Positions 18,187 to 26,882 of a stretch of 64,000 nucleotides of DNA are shown one piece after another. The notes under the pieces are model-generated. The model had not been told where the DNA came from. It saw nothing but the letters and a program-made list of their open reading frames with translations, and did not search any database. Positions within the stretch are counted from its first letter, which is position 1, and each line of letters starts with the position of its first letter. The stretch comes from Rhizobium sp. (lineage in GTDB: Bacteria; Pseudomonadota; Alphaproteobacteria; Rhizobiales; Rhizobiaceae): assembly GCA_003527225.1 (NCBI GenBank), contig DPXQ01000044.1:155911-219910 (forward strand). Direction: 5' to 3'. Position numbers and translations under genes: made by a program.

Positions 18187-19143
18187 ATGGCTGTAATCGA
18201 CAATTGCGACGTGCTGGACCTGGAGGGCGATCTGCGCCTTTCCGAAGCCAGTGCACGCGATTATTTCGCGCTGCTGAAGCCGCGCGTGATGTCGCTGGTC
18301 GTTTTCACCGCCTTTGCCGGACTGGTCCTTGCGCCCGGCCATATCCATCCGGTGCTCGGCACCATTGCCATCTTGTGCATTGCCGTCGGGGCGGGAGCCT
18401 CGGGCGCGCTGAACATGTGGTATGACGCCGATATCGATGCCGTCATGACACGCACCGCCAAGCGGCCGATCCCGGCAGGGCGCATCCAGCCTGCCGAAGC
18501 GCTCGCCTTCGGCCTGACGCTCGCAGTCTTCTCGGTCTCCATCCTCGGCCTTGTCGTGAACTGGTTCTCCGCCTCGCTCCTGGCGTTCACGATTTTCTTC
18601 TATGCCGTCGTCTATACGATGTGGCTGAAGCGTTCGACGCCGCAGAACATCGTCATCGGCGGTGCTGCCGGCGCGTTCCCGCCGATGGTCGGCTGGGCCT
18701 GCGTCACCGGCGGCGTATCGCTCGACAGCATCGTTCTGTTCCTCATCATCTTTTTCTGGACCCCGGCACACTTCTGGGCGCTCGCGCTCTTCAAGATGCG
18801 CGACTACGCCGCTGTCGGTGTGCCCATGCTGCCCAATGTCGCCGGCGAGGCGACAACCAAGTGGCAGATCACCCTCTACGCGGTACTGACCGCTGTGACT
18901 GGTGTCGTTCCGGCGCTGACCGGTCTTGCTTCACCGGCCTATGGCCTGTTTGCCGCAGCTCTCGGCGCCGGTTTCATCTACTATTCCATCGGCGTGTTGC
19001 GGATGCCGGAAGGCGACGAGAAAATGGTTCCCGCCAAGAAGCTCTTCGGCTTCTCGCTCCTTTATCTCTTCGCTGTCTTCTCGGCGCTTCTTGTCGATCA
19101 TTATGTCGTGACACTCGCGACCCTTCTTGGAGGGGCAATCTAA
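18187..19143 (+). CDS. ctaB: protoheme IX farnesyltransferase (heme O synthase)
   Basis: CtaB/CyoE transfers a farnesyl group to heme b, making heme O, the precursor of heme A for CtaD. The 318 residues contain about nine membrane helices and the UbiA-type Asp-rich motif [19 protein letters not shown], plus a second loop [20 protein letters not shown]. It is in operon after ctaD (82-base gap with a hairpin), and its stop overlaps the coxF ATG by one base (TAATG). Confidence 0.96.
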   Translation: MAVIDNCDVLDLEGDLRLSEASARDYFALLKPRVMSLVVFTAFAGLVLAPGHIHPVLGTIAILCIAVGAGASGALNMWYDADIDAVMTRTAKRPIPAGRIQPAEALAFGLTLAVFSVSILGLVVNWFSASLLAFTIFFYAVVYTMWLKRSTPQNIVIGGAAGAFPPMVGWACVTGGVSLDSIVLFLIIFFWTPAHFWALALFKMRDYAAVGVPMLPNVAGEATTKWQITLYAVLTAVTGVVPALTGLASPAYGLFAAALGAGFIYYSIGVLRMPEGDEKMVPAKKLFGFSLLYLFAVFSALLVDHYVVTLATLLGGAI

Positions 19144-19280
19144 TGGAAACCATCAAGCTCAACGATACGCAGAAGAAGTCGCGCCGTGGACGCAACGTCG
19201 CGCTGGGCCTGGTTCTCGGCGGCCTCGTTATCCTGTTTTACGTCGTGACGCTGGTGAAAATCACCGGCGCACCGAACTAG
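19143..19280 (+). CDS. coxF: CoxF-like small oxidase-associated membrane protein
   Basis: A 45-residue single-pass protein: a charged N-terminus ([18 protein letters not shown]), then one membrane helix (VALGLVLGGLVILFYVVTLV) and a short tail KITGAPN. Small proteins of this kind at this position between ctaB and ctaG are annotated CoxF in rhizobia. The start codon overlaps the ctaB stop, and ctaG follows after 18 bases. Size, position and composition support a real gene; its biochemical role is unclear. Confidence 0.85.
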   Translation: METIKLNDTQKKSRRGRNVALGLVLGGLVILFYVVTLVKITGAPN

Positions 19281-19298
19281 GCGGACGGAGGACGGGTC

Positions 19299-19907
19299 TT
19301 GACCTCAACGACGCAAAAGACATCCAGCGGGACACGCGGCAACGCTGCGATCCTGGTCGCCTGTGTGGCCTTTGTCGCCGGCATGGTCGGCATGAGCTTT
19401 GCGGCCGTGCCGCTCTATCAGATGTTCTGCCAGGTGACGGGGTATAACGGCACGACCCAGCGCGTCGAGCAGGTTTCCGACGTGATCCTCGACCGCACAA
19501 TGAATGTCACGTTCGATGCGAACGTCGATCCCCATCTCATGTGGAAGTTCGAGCCGGTCGACCGGCAGGTGAAGTTGCGCATCGGCGAAACGGTAGAGGT
19601 GCACTATACGGCGACGAACCACTCGTCGAAGCCAGCCACAGGGCAGGCGGTCTTCAATGTGACGCCGATGGAAGCTGCCGCCTACTTCAACAAGATCGAG
19701 TGCTTCTGCTTCACCGATGTCCAGCTCAAACCGGGTGAAACCCGGGACATGCCGGTCGTGTTCTTCATCGATCCCGAGATCGTGAACACGGTGGAAACGA
19801 AGGATATCGGTACGATTACCCTGTCCTACACCTTCTATCCGCATGAGGAGGAGAAGCCGGTGGCGGCGCTGCCGGGCACTGGTGCGGACGGGAACCCAAA
19901 ATTGTGA
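19299..19907 (+). CDS. ctaG: cytochrome c oxidase assembly protein CtaG (Cox11)
   Basis: A copper chaperone that delivers Cu to CuB of subunit I. The 202 residues have one N-terminal membrane anchor ([20 protein letters not shown]) and a periplasmic Ig-like domain carrying the Cu-binding CFCF motif ([16 protein letters not shown]) and the conserved VFFIDPE. The start is TTG 19299, preceded by GGAGGACGGG; no nearby ATG fits. Confidence 0.95.
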   Translation: MTSTTQKTSSGTRGNAAILVACVAFVAGMVGMSFAAVPLYQMFCQVTGYNGTTQRVEQVSDVILDRTMNVTFDANVDPHLMWKFEPVDRQVKLRIGETVEVHYTATNHSSKPATGQAVFNVTPMEAAAYFNKIECFCFTDVQLKPGETRDMPVVFFIDPEIVNTVETKDIGTITLSYTFYPHEEEKPVAALPGTGADGNPKL

Positions 19908-19913
19908 GAGGAG

Positions 19914-19932
19914 GGCCCGGTTTCGCCGGGCC
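19914..19932 (+). other. intra-operon hairpin between ctaG and ctaE
   Basis: Arms GGCCCGG (19914-19920) and CCGGGCC (19926-19932) flank a TTTCG loop and start 6 bases after the ctaG stop. No T run follows, and ctaE begins 32 bases on. It may protect the 3' end of the upstream message or act as a partial terminator. Confidence 0.5.
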
Positions 19933-19964
19933 TCAACAGAGATTGAAATTCGGGGATTGCTGAC

Positions 19965-20843
19965 ATGGCTCAAGCGCATCAGAAGAATCACGACTACCAC
20001 ATCATTGATCCGAGCCCGTGGCCAGTTCTGGCCGCGCTCGGCGCCTTCCTGCTGACCTTCGGCGGCGTTGCCTACATGCGCTATCTGTCCGGCGGCTCCT
20101 TCGAGCTGTTCGGTCTCGAACTGGCCAATCCCTGGCTCTTCTTCATCGGCCTGGCGATTGTCCTCTACACGATGGTCGGCTGGTGGTCGGACACGATCAA
20201 GGAAGCCCATGAAGGGCATCATACCCGCGTGGTGTCGCTCCACCTGCGCTACGGCATGATCATGTTCATCGCATCTGAAGTGATGTTCTTCGTTGCCTGG
20301 TTCTGGGCCTTCTTCGATGCCAGCATTTTCGCCAATGAAGCGATCCAGGCAAGCCGGGTCGAGTTTACCGGCGGTCAGTGGCCGCCGAAGGGCATTGAAG
20401 TCCTCGATCCCTGGCATCTGCCGCTCTACAACACCATTATCCTGCTTCTCTCCGGCACCGCCGTCACCTGGGCTCACCACGCCCTGCTGCATGGCGACCG
20501 CAAGGGATTGATCTCCGGCCTGACGATCACCGTCCTGCTGGGCATGCTGTTCTCCTTCGTGCAGGGTTATGAATATGCCCACGCACCCTTCGCCTTCAAG
20601 GAAAGCATCTACGGCTCGACCTTCTTCATGGCGACCGGTTTCCACGGCTTCCACGTCCTCGTCGGAACGATCTTCCTGATCGTCTGCCTCCTGCGGGCGC
20701 TCAAGGGCGACTTCACTCCGAAGCAGCATTTTGGCTTCGAAGCCGCCGCCTGGTACTGGCACTTCGTCGACGTGGTCTGGCTCTTCCTGTTCTTCTCGAT
20801 CTACATCTGGGGCGGCTGGGGCGCACCGCTCGCCCACGGGTAA
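19965..20843 (+). CDS. ctaE: cytochrome c oxidase subunit III
   Basis: Subunit III of the aa3 oxidase. The 292 residues form seven membrane helices. Hallmarks include GWWSDTIKEAHEGHHT, the phospholipid-binding glutamate region MFIASEVMFFVAWFWAF, and the C-terminal HFGFEAAAWYWHFVDVVWLF. It is the last gene of the operon, and a strong terminator follows 21 bases after the stop. Confidence 0.97.
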   Translation: MAQAHQKNHDYHIIDPSPWPVLAALGAFLLTFGGVAYMRYLSGGSFELFGLELANPWLFFIGLAIVLYTMVGWWSDTIKEAHEGHHTRVVSLHLRYGMIMFIASEVMFFVAWFWAFFDASIFANEAIQASRVEFTGGQWPPKGIEVLDPWHLPLYNTIILLLSGTAVTWAHHALLHGDRKGLISGLTITVLLGMLFSFVQGYEYAHAPFAFKESIYGSTFFMATGFHGFHVLVGTIFLIVCLLRALKGDFTPKQHFGFEAAAWYWHFVDVVWLFLFFSIYIWGGWGAPLAHG

Positions 20844-20864
20844 TCACAGGGTGAATAAGCGAAG

Positions 20865-20896
20865 AAGGCGGCGCCCCTGGGGGTGCCGTCTTTTTT
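20865..20896. terminator. rho-independent terminator after ctaE
   Basis: A long GC-rich stem (AAGGCGGCGCCCC pairing with GGGGTGCCGTCTT, two G-U pairs) is followed by a T6 run ending at 20896. It closes the cta operon on the plus strand. It also lies directly past the convergent CPT-like gene, where an A-rich flank may let it work in both directions. Confidence 0.85.
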
Positions 20897-20900
20897 GTGC

Positions 20901-21524
20901 TCAATCGAGAGCGGCGGCCCGCTCGAGGGCCGTCGGCCGGGGAATGCCGCGATCGAGCCGTTCGAGGATCGCGTCGGCGCATTCAAGCGAGGTGAGTACG
21001 TCGGTATTGACGGTCATGTCGAAAAGCCTCGGTCTCTGGACCTCCCGGTCGGATCTTCCGCTCTGTGAAGACGCTGCATGTTCGTCATCGGTCCGGAGAT
21101 GGAGCCCCTTGCGACCGGGCTCGCCTCGCCCGCGCCGTCTGGCCGTCTCCAGGGAGCACAAGACCCTGACAAAGAGGACCGGAAAACCGGCCATTCGTCG
21201 TGCGCAATCGGAAATCAGGCCAGGTGCGCGCGGATAGCCGCCGTCGAGGCCGAGATCGGCGACGACGTTGAGGCCAAGGCGGCTGTAGAGGGCGATGGAT
21301 TCCCAACGTGCTGCAAGGAAAAGCGGCAGCGTGTTTTGCAGATCGGGGCGCTTGCCTCCCTGATGAAGCCCGATCCCGGGAAGAAACCGGTCGGCGGTAT
21401 CGAGGTCGAGATTCACCCAGAGCCCGGGAAACCGGTTCTGGATCGCTTTGGCGATAGAGGCTTTCCCCGATCGCGGAACACCGTTCAGAATGACGATCTG
21501 CCCGCGGTTTAGCGCATCACTCAT
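20901..21524 (-). CDS. chloramphenicol phosphotransferase-like P-loop kinase
   Basis: A 207-residue P-loop NTPase of the CPT family. Walker A is GVPRSGKAS (15-23). The segment LDLDTADRFLPG matches the region holding the catalytic Asp in the Streptomyces enzyme. VVADLGL, VLFVRVLCSLETARRRG and the C-terminal LFDMTVNTD are also family-like. Predicted activity is phosphate transfer from ATP to a small hydroxyl substrate; resistance to chloramphenicol is not established. It lies opposite in strand, inside an otherwise co-directional cta/DUF983/SURF1 neighbourhood, so it may be a later insertion. Confidence 0.75.
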   Translation of the reverse strand: MSDALNRGQIVILNGVPRSGKASIAKAIQNRFPGLWVNLDLDTADRFLPGIGLHQGGKRPDLQNTLPLFLAARWESIALYSRLGLNVVADLGLDGGYPRAPGLISDCARRMAGFPVLFVRVLCSLETARRRGRGEPGRKGLHLRTDDEHAASSQSGRSDREVQRPRLFDMTVNTDVLTSLECADAILERLDRGIPRPTALERAAALD

Positions 21525-21628
21525 GATCTGGCATGTCTCCCGACTGGAACGAAAGCATGGGCCTAAATGTTTGCCTCGGCAATCCGTATAATTTATGCAA
21601 AGAACGAACCTGACGCAAAGGATGGGCT

Positions 21629-22012
21629 ATGAACGAGGACAATGCAATCTATCCGCCGGTCGATCCGGTGAAGGCCGCGCTCGGAGCCTGCTGCCCCCGT
21701 TGCGGACAAGGCAAGCTTTTTGGGGGCCTGACGAAGATCAGGCCGCGCTGCCAGAACTGCGGCCTCGATTTTTCCTTCGCCGATTCCGGTGACGGCCCCG
21801 CGGTATTCGTCATCATGATTGCCGATTTCATTGTCGTCGGGCTTGCCGTCTGGACGGAGATCAACTTTTCACCGCCGGTATGGGTTCATTTCCTGCTTTG
21901 GGGGCCGCTGGCGGTCGGGTTGTCGTTGTGGCTGCTGAGAACGATCAAGGCGCTGCTGATCGTCCTGCAATACAAGAACAAGGCCTCTCAGGGAACGATC
22001 GACCGTGGCTAA
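21629..22012 (+). CDS. DUF983 zinc-ribbon membrane protein
   Basis: A 127-residue inner-membrane protein. Two CxxC pairs (CPRCGQG, CQNCGLDF) form a likely zinc ribbon, followed by two membrane helices (VFVIMIADFIVVGLAVW and FLLWGPLAVGLSLWLL). DUF983 proteins regularly sit between oxidase genes and SURF1 in alphaproteobacteria, which suggests a role in oxidase biogenesis (inference). AAGGA precedes ATG 21629. The last 8 bases overlap the SURF1 gene. Confidence 0.88.
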   Translation: MNEDNAIYPPVDPVKAALGACCPRCGQGKLFGGLTKIRPRCQNCGLDFSFADSGDGPAVFVIMIADFIVVGLAVWTEINFSPPVWVHFLLWGPLAVGLSLWLLRTIKALLIVLQYKNKASQGTIDRG

Positions 22013-22739
22013 CACCGCCCCTCCCGGCCGGGCAAAACTGGGCATCAGTCTCGTCCTCCTCATCGCCGCCTTGTCGATTCTCGTCTCGCTCGGGACCTGG
22101 CAGGTCCGCCGCCTTCATTGGAAGGAGGCGTTGATCGCCGATATCGCGGCGCGCCAGCAAATGCCGCCCGCTTCGCTTTCGGAAATCGAAGCCGCGGTCG
22201 CAAAGGGCGAGGCGGTGGAATACCGCCCTGTCCGTGCTGAGGGCCGCTATCTGAACGACAAGGAGCGTCACTTCTTTGCGACATTCCAGGGCCGCACCGG
22301 TTACTACGTCTATACGCCGCTGGAACTCGCCGATGGGCGCTATCTTTTCGTCAATCGCGGATTTGTTCCCTACGAGAACAAGGAACCCGCGACCCGCGCG
22401 GATGGGCTGCTCCAGGGACCTCAGACGGTCATCGGGCTTGCGCGTTCGAGGCTCTCCGAGAAACCCTCCTCCATGGTCCCGGAAAACGACATCGCCAAGA
22501 ACATCTTCTACTGGAAGGATTTGGACCGGATGGCGGCGAGCACCGGGCTCGAAGCCGATCGTGTACTGCCCTTCTTCCTCGATGCGGACGCGGCCCCTGT
22601 TCCGGGCGGCATGCCTCACGGCGGCGTGACGCAGATCGATCTGCCGAACAATCATCTGCAATATGCGGTCACCTGGTATGGTCTCGCCGCTGTCCTCCTG
22701 GTGATTTCGGCTATCGCCTTTTTCCGCCGCAAGGCCTGA
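22005..22739 (+). CDS. SURF1 family cytochrome oxidase assembly protein
   Basis: A 244-residue SURF1/Shy1 homologue that helps insert heme a into oxidase subunit I. It has an N-terminal helix (ISLVLLIAALSILVSLGTWQV) with the conserved LGTWQ, a periplasmic domain (PVRAEGRYLNDKERH, YVYTPLELADGRYLFVNRGFVP), the NHLQYAVTWYGLA motif and a C-terminal helix. GTG 22005 overlaps the DUF983 stop by 8 bases, which implies translational coupling. Confidence 0.95.
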   Translation: MANTAPPGRAKLGISLVLLIAALSILVSLGTWQVRRLHWKEALIADIAARQQMPPASLSEIEAAVAKGEAVEYRPVRAEGRYLNDKERHFFATFQGRTGYYVYTPLELADGRYLFVNRGFVPYENKEPATRADGLLQGPQTVIGLARSRLSEKPSSMVPENDIAKNIFYWKDLDRMAASTGLEADRVLPFFLDADAAPVPGGMPHGGVTQIDLPNNHLQYAVTWYGLAAVLLVISAIAFFRRKA

Positions 22740-22824
22740 ATTCTCCGGAAGGGGCTTGCTGCGGCAGCGTTCTGCCTCGGGCAAAATTCGTGCTAGGAAG
22801 ACCCGAGCGAACGGAGGACGGGAA

Positions 22825-23190
22825 ATGAAGATGGTCGCGGACACACTGGTTGCACTCGTGGCGCTGGAGCATGTCTACATCCTCGTGCTGGAGATGTTCC
22901 TGTGGACCAGGCCGGCGGGGCTCAAGGCCTTCGGCATGAAGCCGCCACAGGCCGAGGCGACCAAGGTGCTCGCCGCCAATCAGGGTCTCTACAACGGCTT
23001 CCTGGCGCTTGGCCTGTTCTGGGCGCTCAGCCAGCCGAACCCCGATTTCGCGTTTCAGCTGAAGCTGTTTTTCCTTGGCTGCGTCTTCGTCGCCGGCCTA
23101 TATGGAAGCGTGACGGCATCGCGGAAGATCCTCTACATCCAGGCGCTTCCCGCCGTCCTCGCTTTGATCCTTGTCCTGCTGGCTGGCTGA
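22825..23190 (+). CDS. DUF1304 membrane protein
   Basis: A 121-residue protein with about four membrane helices. The DUF1304 pattern is clear: [21 protein letters not shown], the central [18 protein letters not shown] and the final [16 protein letters not shown]. Function is unknown; members are often near envelope or stress genes. ATG 22825 is preceded by GGAGGACGGGAA. The stop overlaps the ispH start (TGATG), suggesting coupling with ispH, an unexpected neighbour. Confidence 0.85.
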   Translation: MKMVADTLVALVALEHVYILVLEMFLWTRPAGLKAFGMKPPQAEATKVLAANQGLYNGFLALGLFWALSQPNPDFAFQLKLFFLGCVFVAGLYGSVTASRKILYIQALPAVLALILVLLAG

Positions 23191-24197
23191 TGATGAATGA
23201 GACTGTGTCCCGACCGCCCCTGACGATCCGCCTCTGCGGCCCGCGCGGCTTCTGCGCCGGCGTCGACCGCGCCATCCAGATCGTCGTCCTGGCGCTCAAA
23301 GGTTACGGCGCCCCGGTCTATGTCCGCCACGAGATCGTCCACAACCGCTATGTGGTCGAGGGGCTGGAGGCCAAGGGCGCGGTCTTTGTCGAGGAACTGG
23401 ACGAGATCCCAGAGGAGCATCGTGAGAAGCCGGTCGTCTTCTCCGCCCATGGCGTCCCGAAATCCGTGCCGGCCGATGCCCAGGCCCGCAATCTCTTCTA
23501 TCTCGATGCGACGTGCCCGCTCGTTTCCAAGGTGCACAAGCAGGCCATGCGCCACCAGCGCCTCGGCCGCCATGTCGTGCTGATCGGCCATGCCGGCCAT
23601 CCGGAAGTCATCGGCACCATGGGGCAATTGCCGGAAGGCTCGGTCTCGCTGATCGAGACGATCGAGGATGCCGACCGCTATGAGCCCGCCGATGCCGACA
23701 ATCTCGGCTATGTCACCCAGACGACGCTCTCGGTCGACGACACCGCCGGCGTGATCGCGCGGCTGCAGGAGCGCTTCCCCAACCTGACGGCGCCGTCCGC
23801 CGACAGCATCTGCTATGCGACCACCAACCGCCAGGAGGCGGTCAAGCAGGCCGCGCCCGGCTGCGATCTCTTCATCATCGTCGGCGCCCCCAATTCGTCT
23901 AATTCCAAGCGCCTGGTGGAAGTGGCGCTGAAGGCCGGTGCAAAACGGTCGCTATTGGTGCAGCGCGCCTCCGAGATCGACTGGGACGATATAGGCCCGA
24001 TCGGCACGCTTGGCCTGTCCGCGGGCGCGTCCGCCCCGGAAGTGATCGTCAACGAGATCATCGATGCCTTCAAGTCCCGCTACGATGCGACGATCGAACT
24101 TGCCGAATTCTCCATCGAGAACGAGCATTTTTTGGTCAATCGCGAACTCCGGGACATCGAGCTGACCCACGCCGACATGGCCTGGGTGAATGGGTGA
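23190..24197 (+). CDS. ispH: 4-hydroxy-3-methylbut-2-enyl diphosphate reductase
   Basis: IspH makes IPP and DMAPP in the last step of the MEP isoprenoid pathway using a [4Fe-4S] cluster. The three cluster cysteines lie in GFCAGV, DATCPL and [10 protein letters not shown]. The catalytic EEH-type and HAGHPE motifs are present ([16 protein letters not shown]), as is the C-terminal [10 protein letters not shown]. The length of 335 residues is normal. ATG 23190 overlaps the previous stop; ATG 23193 is equally possible. Confidence 0.96.
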   Translation: MMNETVSRPPLTIRLCGPRGFCAGVDRAIQIVVLALKGYGAPVYVRHEIVHNRYVVEGLEAKGAVFVEELDEIPEEHREKPVVFSAHGVPKSVPADAQARNLFYLDATCPLVSKVHKQAMRHQRLGRHVVLIGHAGHPEVIGTMGQLPEGSVSLIETIEDADRYEPADADNLGYVTQTTLSVDDTAGVIARLQERFPNLTAPSADSICYATTNRQEAVKQAAPGCDLFIIVGAPNSSNSKRLVEVALKAGAKRSLLVQRASEIDWDDIGPIGTLGLSAGASAPEVIVNEIIDAFKSRYDATIELAEFSIENEHFLVNRELRDIELTHADMAWVNG

Positions 24198-24206
24198 GTT
24201 GCGACG

Positions 24207-24268
24207 GCGTAGCCGGAAAAACGATCCGGCGAATCGTTTTTAGCAACGAACGCCCGGAGCCTAAAGCG
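24207..24268. repeat. imperfect direct repeat, copy 1
   Basis: A block of about 60 bases is repeated at 24306-24365. Shared elements in order are GCG[T/C]AGCCGG, AAAACG-TCCGG, ATCGTTT, GCA-CGAACGC and GAGCCT-AGCG. Copy 1 contains a perfect 9-bp hairpin. Layout and composition suggest a dispersed intergenic mosaic element of the kind common in rhizobial genomes, but only these two copies are visible. Confidence 0.6.
24217..24241 (+). terminator. terminator-like hairpin after ispH
   Basis: Arms AAAAACGAT (24217-24225) and ATCGTTTTT (24233-24241) flank a 7-base loop, 20 bases after the ispH stop. The symmetric A5/T5 ends make it potentially bidirectional. The AT-rich stem is weaker than canonical terminators. 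Confidence 0.55.
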
Positions 24269-24305
24269 ACGGGCCGGGATACGCCGCCGCATATCCAAGC
24301 CAGTG

Positions 24306-24365
24306 GCGCAGCCGGCAAAACGCTCCGGTGATCGTTTCTGGCATCGAACGCGCTGAGCCTTAGCG
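24306..24365. repeat. imperfect direct repeat, copy 2
   Basis: Second copy of the block at 24207-24268, with point differences that weaken the hairpin (AAAACG...ATCGTTT). It lies 56 bases upstream of the HicB-like gene. Confidence 0.55.
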
Positions 24366-24420
24366 TGGTGCCGGCAAGAACGGCCGGGCGTCGGGGTGAG
24401 GGCTCAAATCGAGGTGAAGC

Positions 24421-24681
24421 ATGCGCAATTACATCGGCTTGATCCACAAAGACGCGGATAGTGATTTTGGCGTCTCCTTTCCCGATTTTTCGGGCGTCGT
24501 GACCGCCGGGACCGATCTCGACGATGCGCGACGTATGGCCGAGGAGGCGCTCGGCCTGCATGTCGAAGGCATGGTCGAGGACGGCGAGGCTATACCCGAA
24601 CCGTCCTCGCTTGAGGCGATCATGAACGATCCGACCAACAAAGATGTGAGAACCGTGATCGTTGCATTACGCCCGAGATAA
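24421..24681 (+). CDS. orphan HicB-type antitoxin domain, probably truncated
   Basis: An 86-residue HicB fold (MRNYIGLIHKDADSDFGVSF ... DFSGVVTAGTDLDDARRMAEEALGLHVEGM). Full HicB antitoxins continue with a C-terminal DNA-binding ribbon-helix-helix segment of about 40 residues; here translation stops at VIVALRPR. No HicA-like toxin lies on either side: upstream are the repeats, downstream a hairpin and thrB. GAGGTGA precedes the ATG, so it may still be translated. It is probably a relic or an orphan regulator. Confidence 0.7.
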   Translation: MRNYIGLIHKDADSDFGVSFPDFSGVVTAGTDLDDARRMAEEALGLHVEGMVEDGEAIPEPSSLEAIMNDPTNKDVRTVIVALRPR

Positions 24682-24699
24682 GGGCCGGCCTTTCGGCCC
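24682..24699 (+). terminator. hairpin after the HicB-like gene
   Basis: Perfect 6-bp GC arms GGGCCG (24682-24687) and CGGCCC (24694-24699) start one base past the stop. No T tract follows, so termination strength is uncertain. Confidence 0.4.
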
Positions 24700-24843
24700 A
24701 ACATCCGCTTCCACACACCCTCACGGCAAATCGCTTCAATTCCTGTGCTCCGTGCCATCCCGGCACTGGCACTCCGTTTTCCCCCGCTGTATGGCTTGCG
24801 CTATCATCGGCGGCACAACGAACGCAGCGCGGGAATTTTTGAC

Positions 24844-25809
24844 GTGGCAGTCTATACCGACATCAACGAGGTCGATCTCAAGGCCTTTCTTCAGCAGTAT
24901 GACGCGGGCGAACTGCTCTCCTACAAGGGCATTGCCGAGGGCGTCGAAAACTCGAACTTCCTGCTGCATACCGATCGCGGCGCGCTGATCCTGACGCTCT
25001 ATGAAAAGCGGGTGGAAAAGAACGACCTGCCGTTCTTCCTCGGGCTCATGCACCATCTCGCCGATCGGGGCTTGTCCTGCCCGTTGCCGCTGCCGCGCAA
25101 GGACGGCGCCCTCCTGGGCGAGCTCTCCGGCCGGCCGGCGGCGCTGATCTCCTTCCTGGAGGGCATGTGGCTGAGAAAGCCGGAGGCAAAGCATTGCCGC
25201 GAAGTCGGCAAGGCGCTGGCCGCCATGCATGTCGCCGGCGAAGGCTTCGCGCTGAAGCGCCCCAATGCGCTGTCGCTTGCCGGCTGGCAGGAGCTCTGGG
25301 CGAAGTCGCAAGCCCGCGCCGACGAGGTCGAGACGGGGCTTGAGGCCGAGATTGGCGGCGAGCTTGCCTTCCTGGCCGCGCATTGGCCGGCGGGCCTGCC
25401 GGAAGGCGTCATCCATGCCGATCTCTTTCCCGACAACGTCTTCTTCCTCGGTGACGAGCTGTCGGGCCTGATCGATTTCTATTTCGCCTGCAACGACTTC
25501 CTCGTCTACGACCTGTCGATCTGCCTCAACGCCTGGTGCTTCGAGAAGGACGGCGCCTACAACATCACCAAGGGCATGGCGATGATCGAGGGTTACCAGT
25601 CGGTGCGTCCATTGTCCGCGGCGGAGATCGAAGCTCTGCCGATCCTGTCGCGCGGCTCGGCGCTGCGCTTCTTCCTCACCCGGCTCTACGACTGGCTAAC
25701 GACGCCGGCCGGCGCGCTCGTGGTCAAGAAGGACCCGCTGGAATACCTGAAGAAATTGCGCTTCCACCGCCAGGTGGCGTCGAGCGCCGAATACGGGCTC
25801 GAGATCTGA
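24844..25809 (+). CDS. thrB: homoserine kinase (ThrB, APH-fold type)
   Basis: ThrB phosphorylates homoserine, the penultimate step of threonine synthesis. This is the aminoglycoside-phosphotransferase-like class used by alphaproteobacteria, 321 residues long. The catalytic loop is [14 protein letters not shown] and the metal-binding Asp is in [21 protein letters not shown] 24844 begins the conserved [15 protein letters not shown]; earlier in-frame codons have no homology. The stop overlaps the rnhA ATG (TGATG). thrC, the next enzyme, lies at 35.5 kb. Confidence 0.95.
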   Translation: MAVYTDINEVDLKAFLQQYDAGELLSYKGIAEGVENSNFLLHTDRGALILTLYEKRVEKNDLPFFLGLMHHLADRGLSCPLPLPRKDGALLGELSGRPAALISFLEGMWLRKPEAKHCREVGKALAAMHVAGEGFALKRPNALSLAGWQELWAKSQARADEVETGLEAEIGGELAFLAAHWPAGLPEGVIHADLFPDNVFFLGDELSGLIDFYFACNDFLVYDLSICLNAWCFEKDGAYNITKGMAMIEGYQSVRPLSAAEIEALPILSRGSALRFFLTRLYDWLTTPAGALVVKKDPLEYLKKLRFHRQVASSAEYGLEI

Positions 25810-26252
25810 TGAAGCATGTCGATATCTATACGGACGGGGCTTGCTCGGGCAATCCCGGTCCCGGCGGCTGGGGCGCGGTATTGCGCTACAACGGCGTCGA
25901 GAAGGAACTGTTCGGCGGAGAGGCGGAGACCACCAACAACCGCATGGAGTTGCTGGCGGCCATTTCGTCGCTCAACGCGCTGAAGCACCCTTGCGAGATC
26001 GATCTCCATACGGACAGCAAATACGTCATGGACGGCATTTCGAAGTGGATATTCGGCTGGAAGAAGAACGGCTGGAAGACTGCCGACAAGAAGCCGGTGA
26101 AGAATGCCGAGCTATGGCAGGCACTGGACGAAGCGAGAAGCCACCACAAGGTGACGTGGCATTGGGTCAAGGGCCATGCCGGCCATCCGGAAAACGAGCG
26201 CGCCGACGAACTCGCGCGCCTCGGCATGGAGCCGTTCAAGAAGGGCCGCTGA
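25809..26252 (+). CDS. rnhA: ribonuclease HI
   Basis: RNase HI cleaves RNA in RNA-DNA hybrids. In 147 residues the four catalytic acids are present: Asp in [13 protein letters not shown], Glu in NNRMELLA, Asp in TDSKYV and Asp in ENERADELA. The basic protrusion [17 protein letters not shown] is intact. It is translationally coupled to thrB by a one-base stop/start overlap, a linkage conserved in Rhizobiales. Confidence 0.97.
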   Translation: MKHVDIYTDGACSGNPGPGGWGAVLRYNGVEKELFGGEAETTNNRMELLAAISSLNALKHPCEIDLHTDSKYVMDGISKWIFGWKKNGWKTADKKPVKNAELWQALDEARSHHKVTWHWVKGHAGHPENERADELARLGMEPFKKGR

Positions 26253-26353
26253 CAGGCGGCGGGGTGTGAGAATCGGCAGGCGGGACAATTGGCCGCTTGC
26301 CAAAGCCGGCTGCGACTCTATTGTCTGGCCAAAAGCCACGAGGGGAGGTGTCG

Positions 26354-26662
26354 ATGATCCGCCATTGCGTATTCCTGCGCTTCAAGACGGCCACACAGAC
26401 TGCCGAGAAACAGGCGATCTATGACGGCATCACCGCGCTCAAGGAGATCATCCCCGGCATCGTGGATGTCAAATGCGGACCGAACGTCTCGCCCGAAGGA
26501 CTGAACGGCGGTTTCCTCGACGGCTTTATCGTCACTTTCGAGGATGCCATGGTGCGCGACTACTACCTCAAGCATCCCGATCACATCGCTGTGGGCGACC
26601 GGATCGTTCAGGCGACCGATGGCGGCCTGTCGGGTGTGCTGGTTTTCGACATGGAAGTATAA
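26354..26662 (+). CDS. Dabb-family stress-responsive alpha/beta barrel protein
   Basis: A 102-residue dimeric ferredoxin-like barrel (MIRHCVFLRFKTATQTAEKQ ... IPGIVDVKCGPNVSPEGLNGGFLDGFIVTFEDAMVRDYYLKHPDH). The start at 26354 follows GGGGAGG. Such proteins are linked to stress or polyketide-like chemistry, but the role here is unknown. It is monocistronic, 101 bases after rnhA. Confidence 0.85.
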   Translation: MIRHCVFLRFKTATQTAEKQAIYDGITALKEIIPGIVDVKCGPNVSPEGLNGGFLDGFIVTFEDAMVRDYYLKHPDHIAVGDRIVQATDGGLSGVLVFDMEV

Positions 26663-26829
26663 GAAGGCGGCGGATCGCTCTGCCGCTCCTGACCCACATG
26701 TGGAAACCCACGGTGTTAGGACGCGCTATCCGCTAGCGGCATGGACGTCGCGGACGGTTTCGCTTGCCGAGAATATCTCGGTGAAGCATTCCGAATGTCC
26801 AACCGTCGTAGAACATCCGATTTTGCGCC

Positions 26830-26850
26830 GTCGCAAAATTCAGTCGCAAG
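26830..26850. repeat. double GTCGCAA motif, copy A
   Basis: GTCGCAA occurs twice with a 13-base period (26830-26836 and 26843-26849) and is followed by G. The same 21-base unit with two mismatches occurs inverted at 28362-28382. The preceding TTTTGCG can pair with the CGCAAAA overlapping the first unit, giving a 7-bp hairpin. It lies just downstream of clpP3. Confidence 0.5.
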
Positions 26851-26882
26851 ATTGATTCAAAGCTCGGGAATTTCGCGACAGG

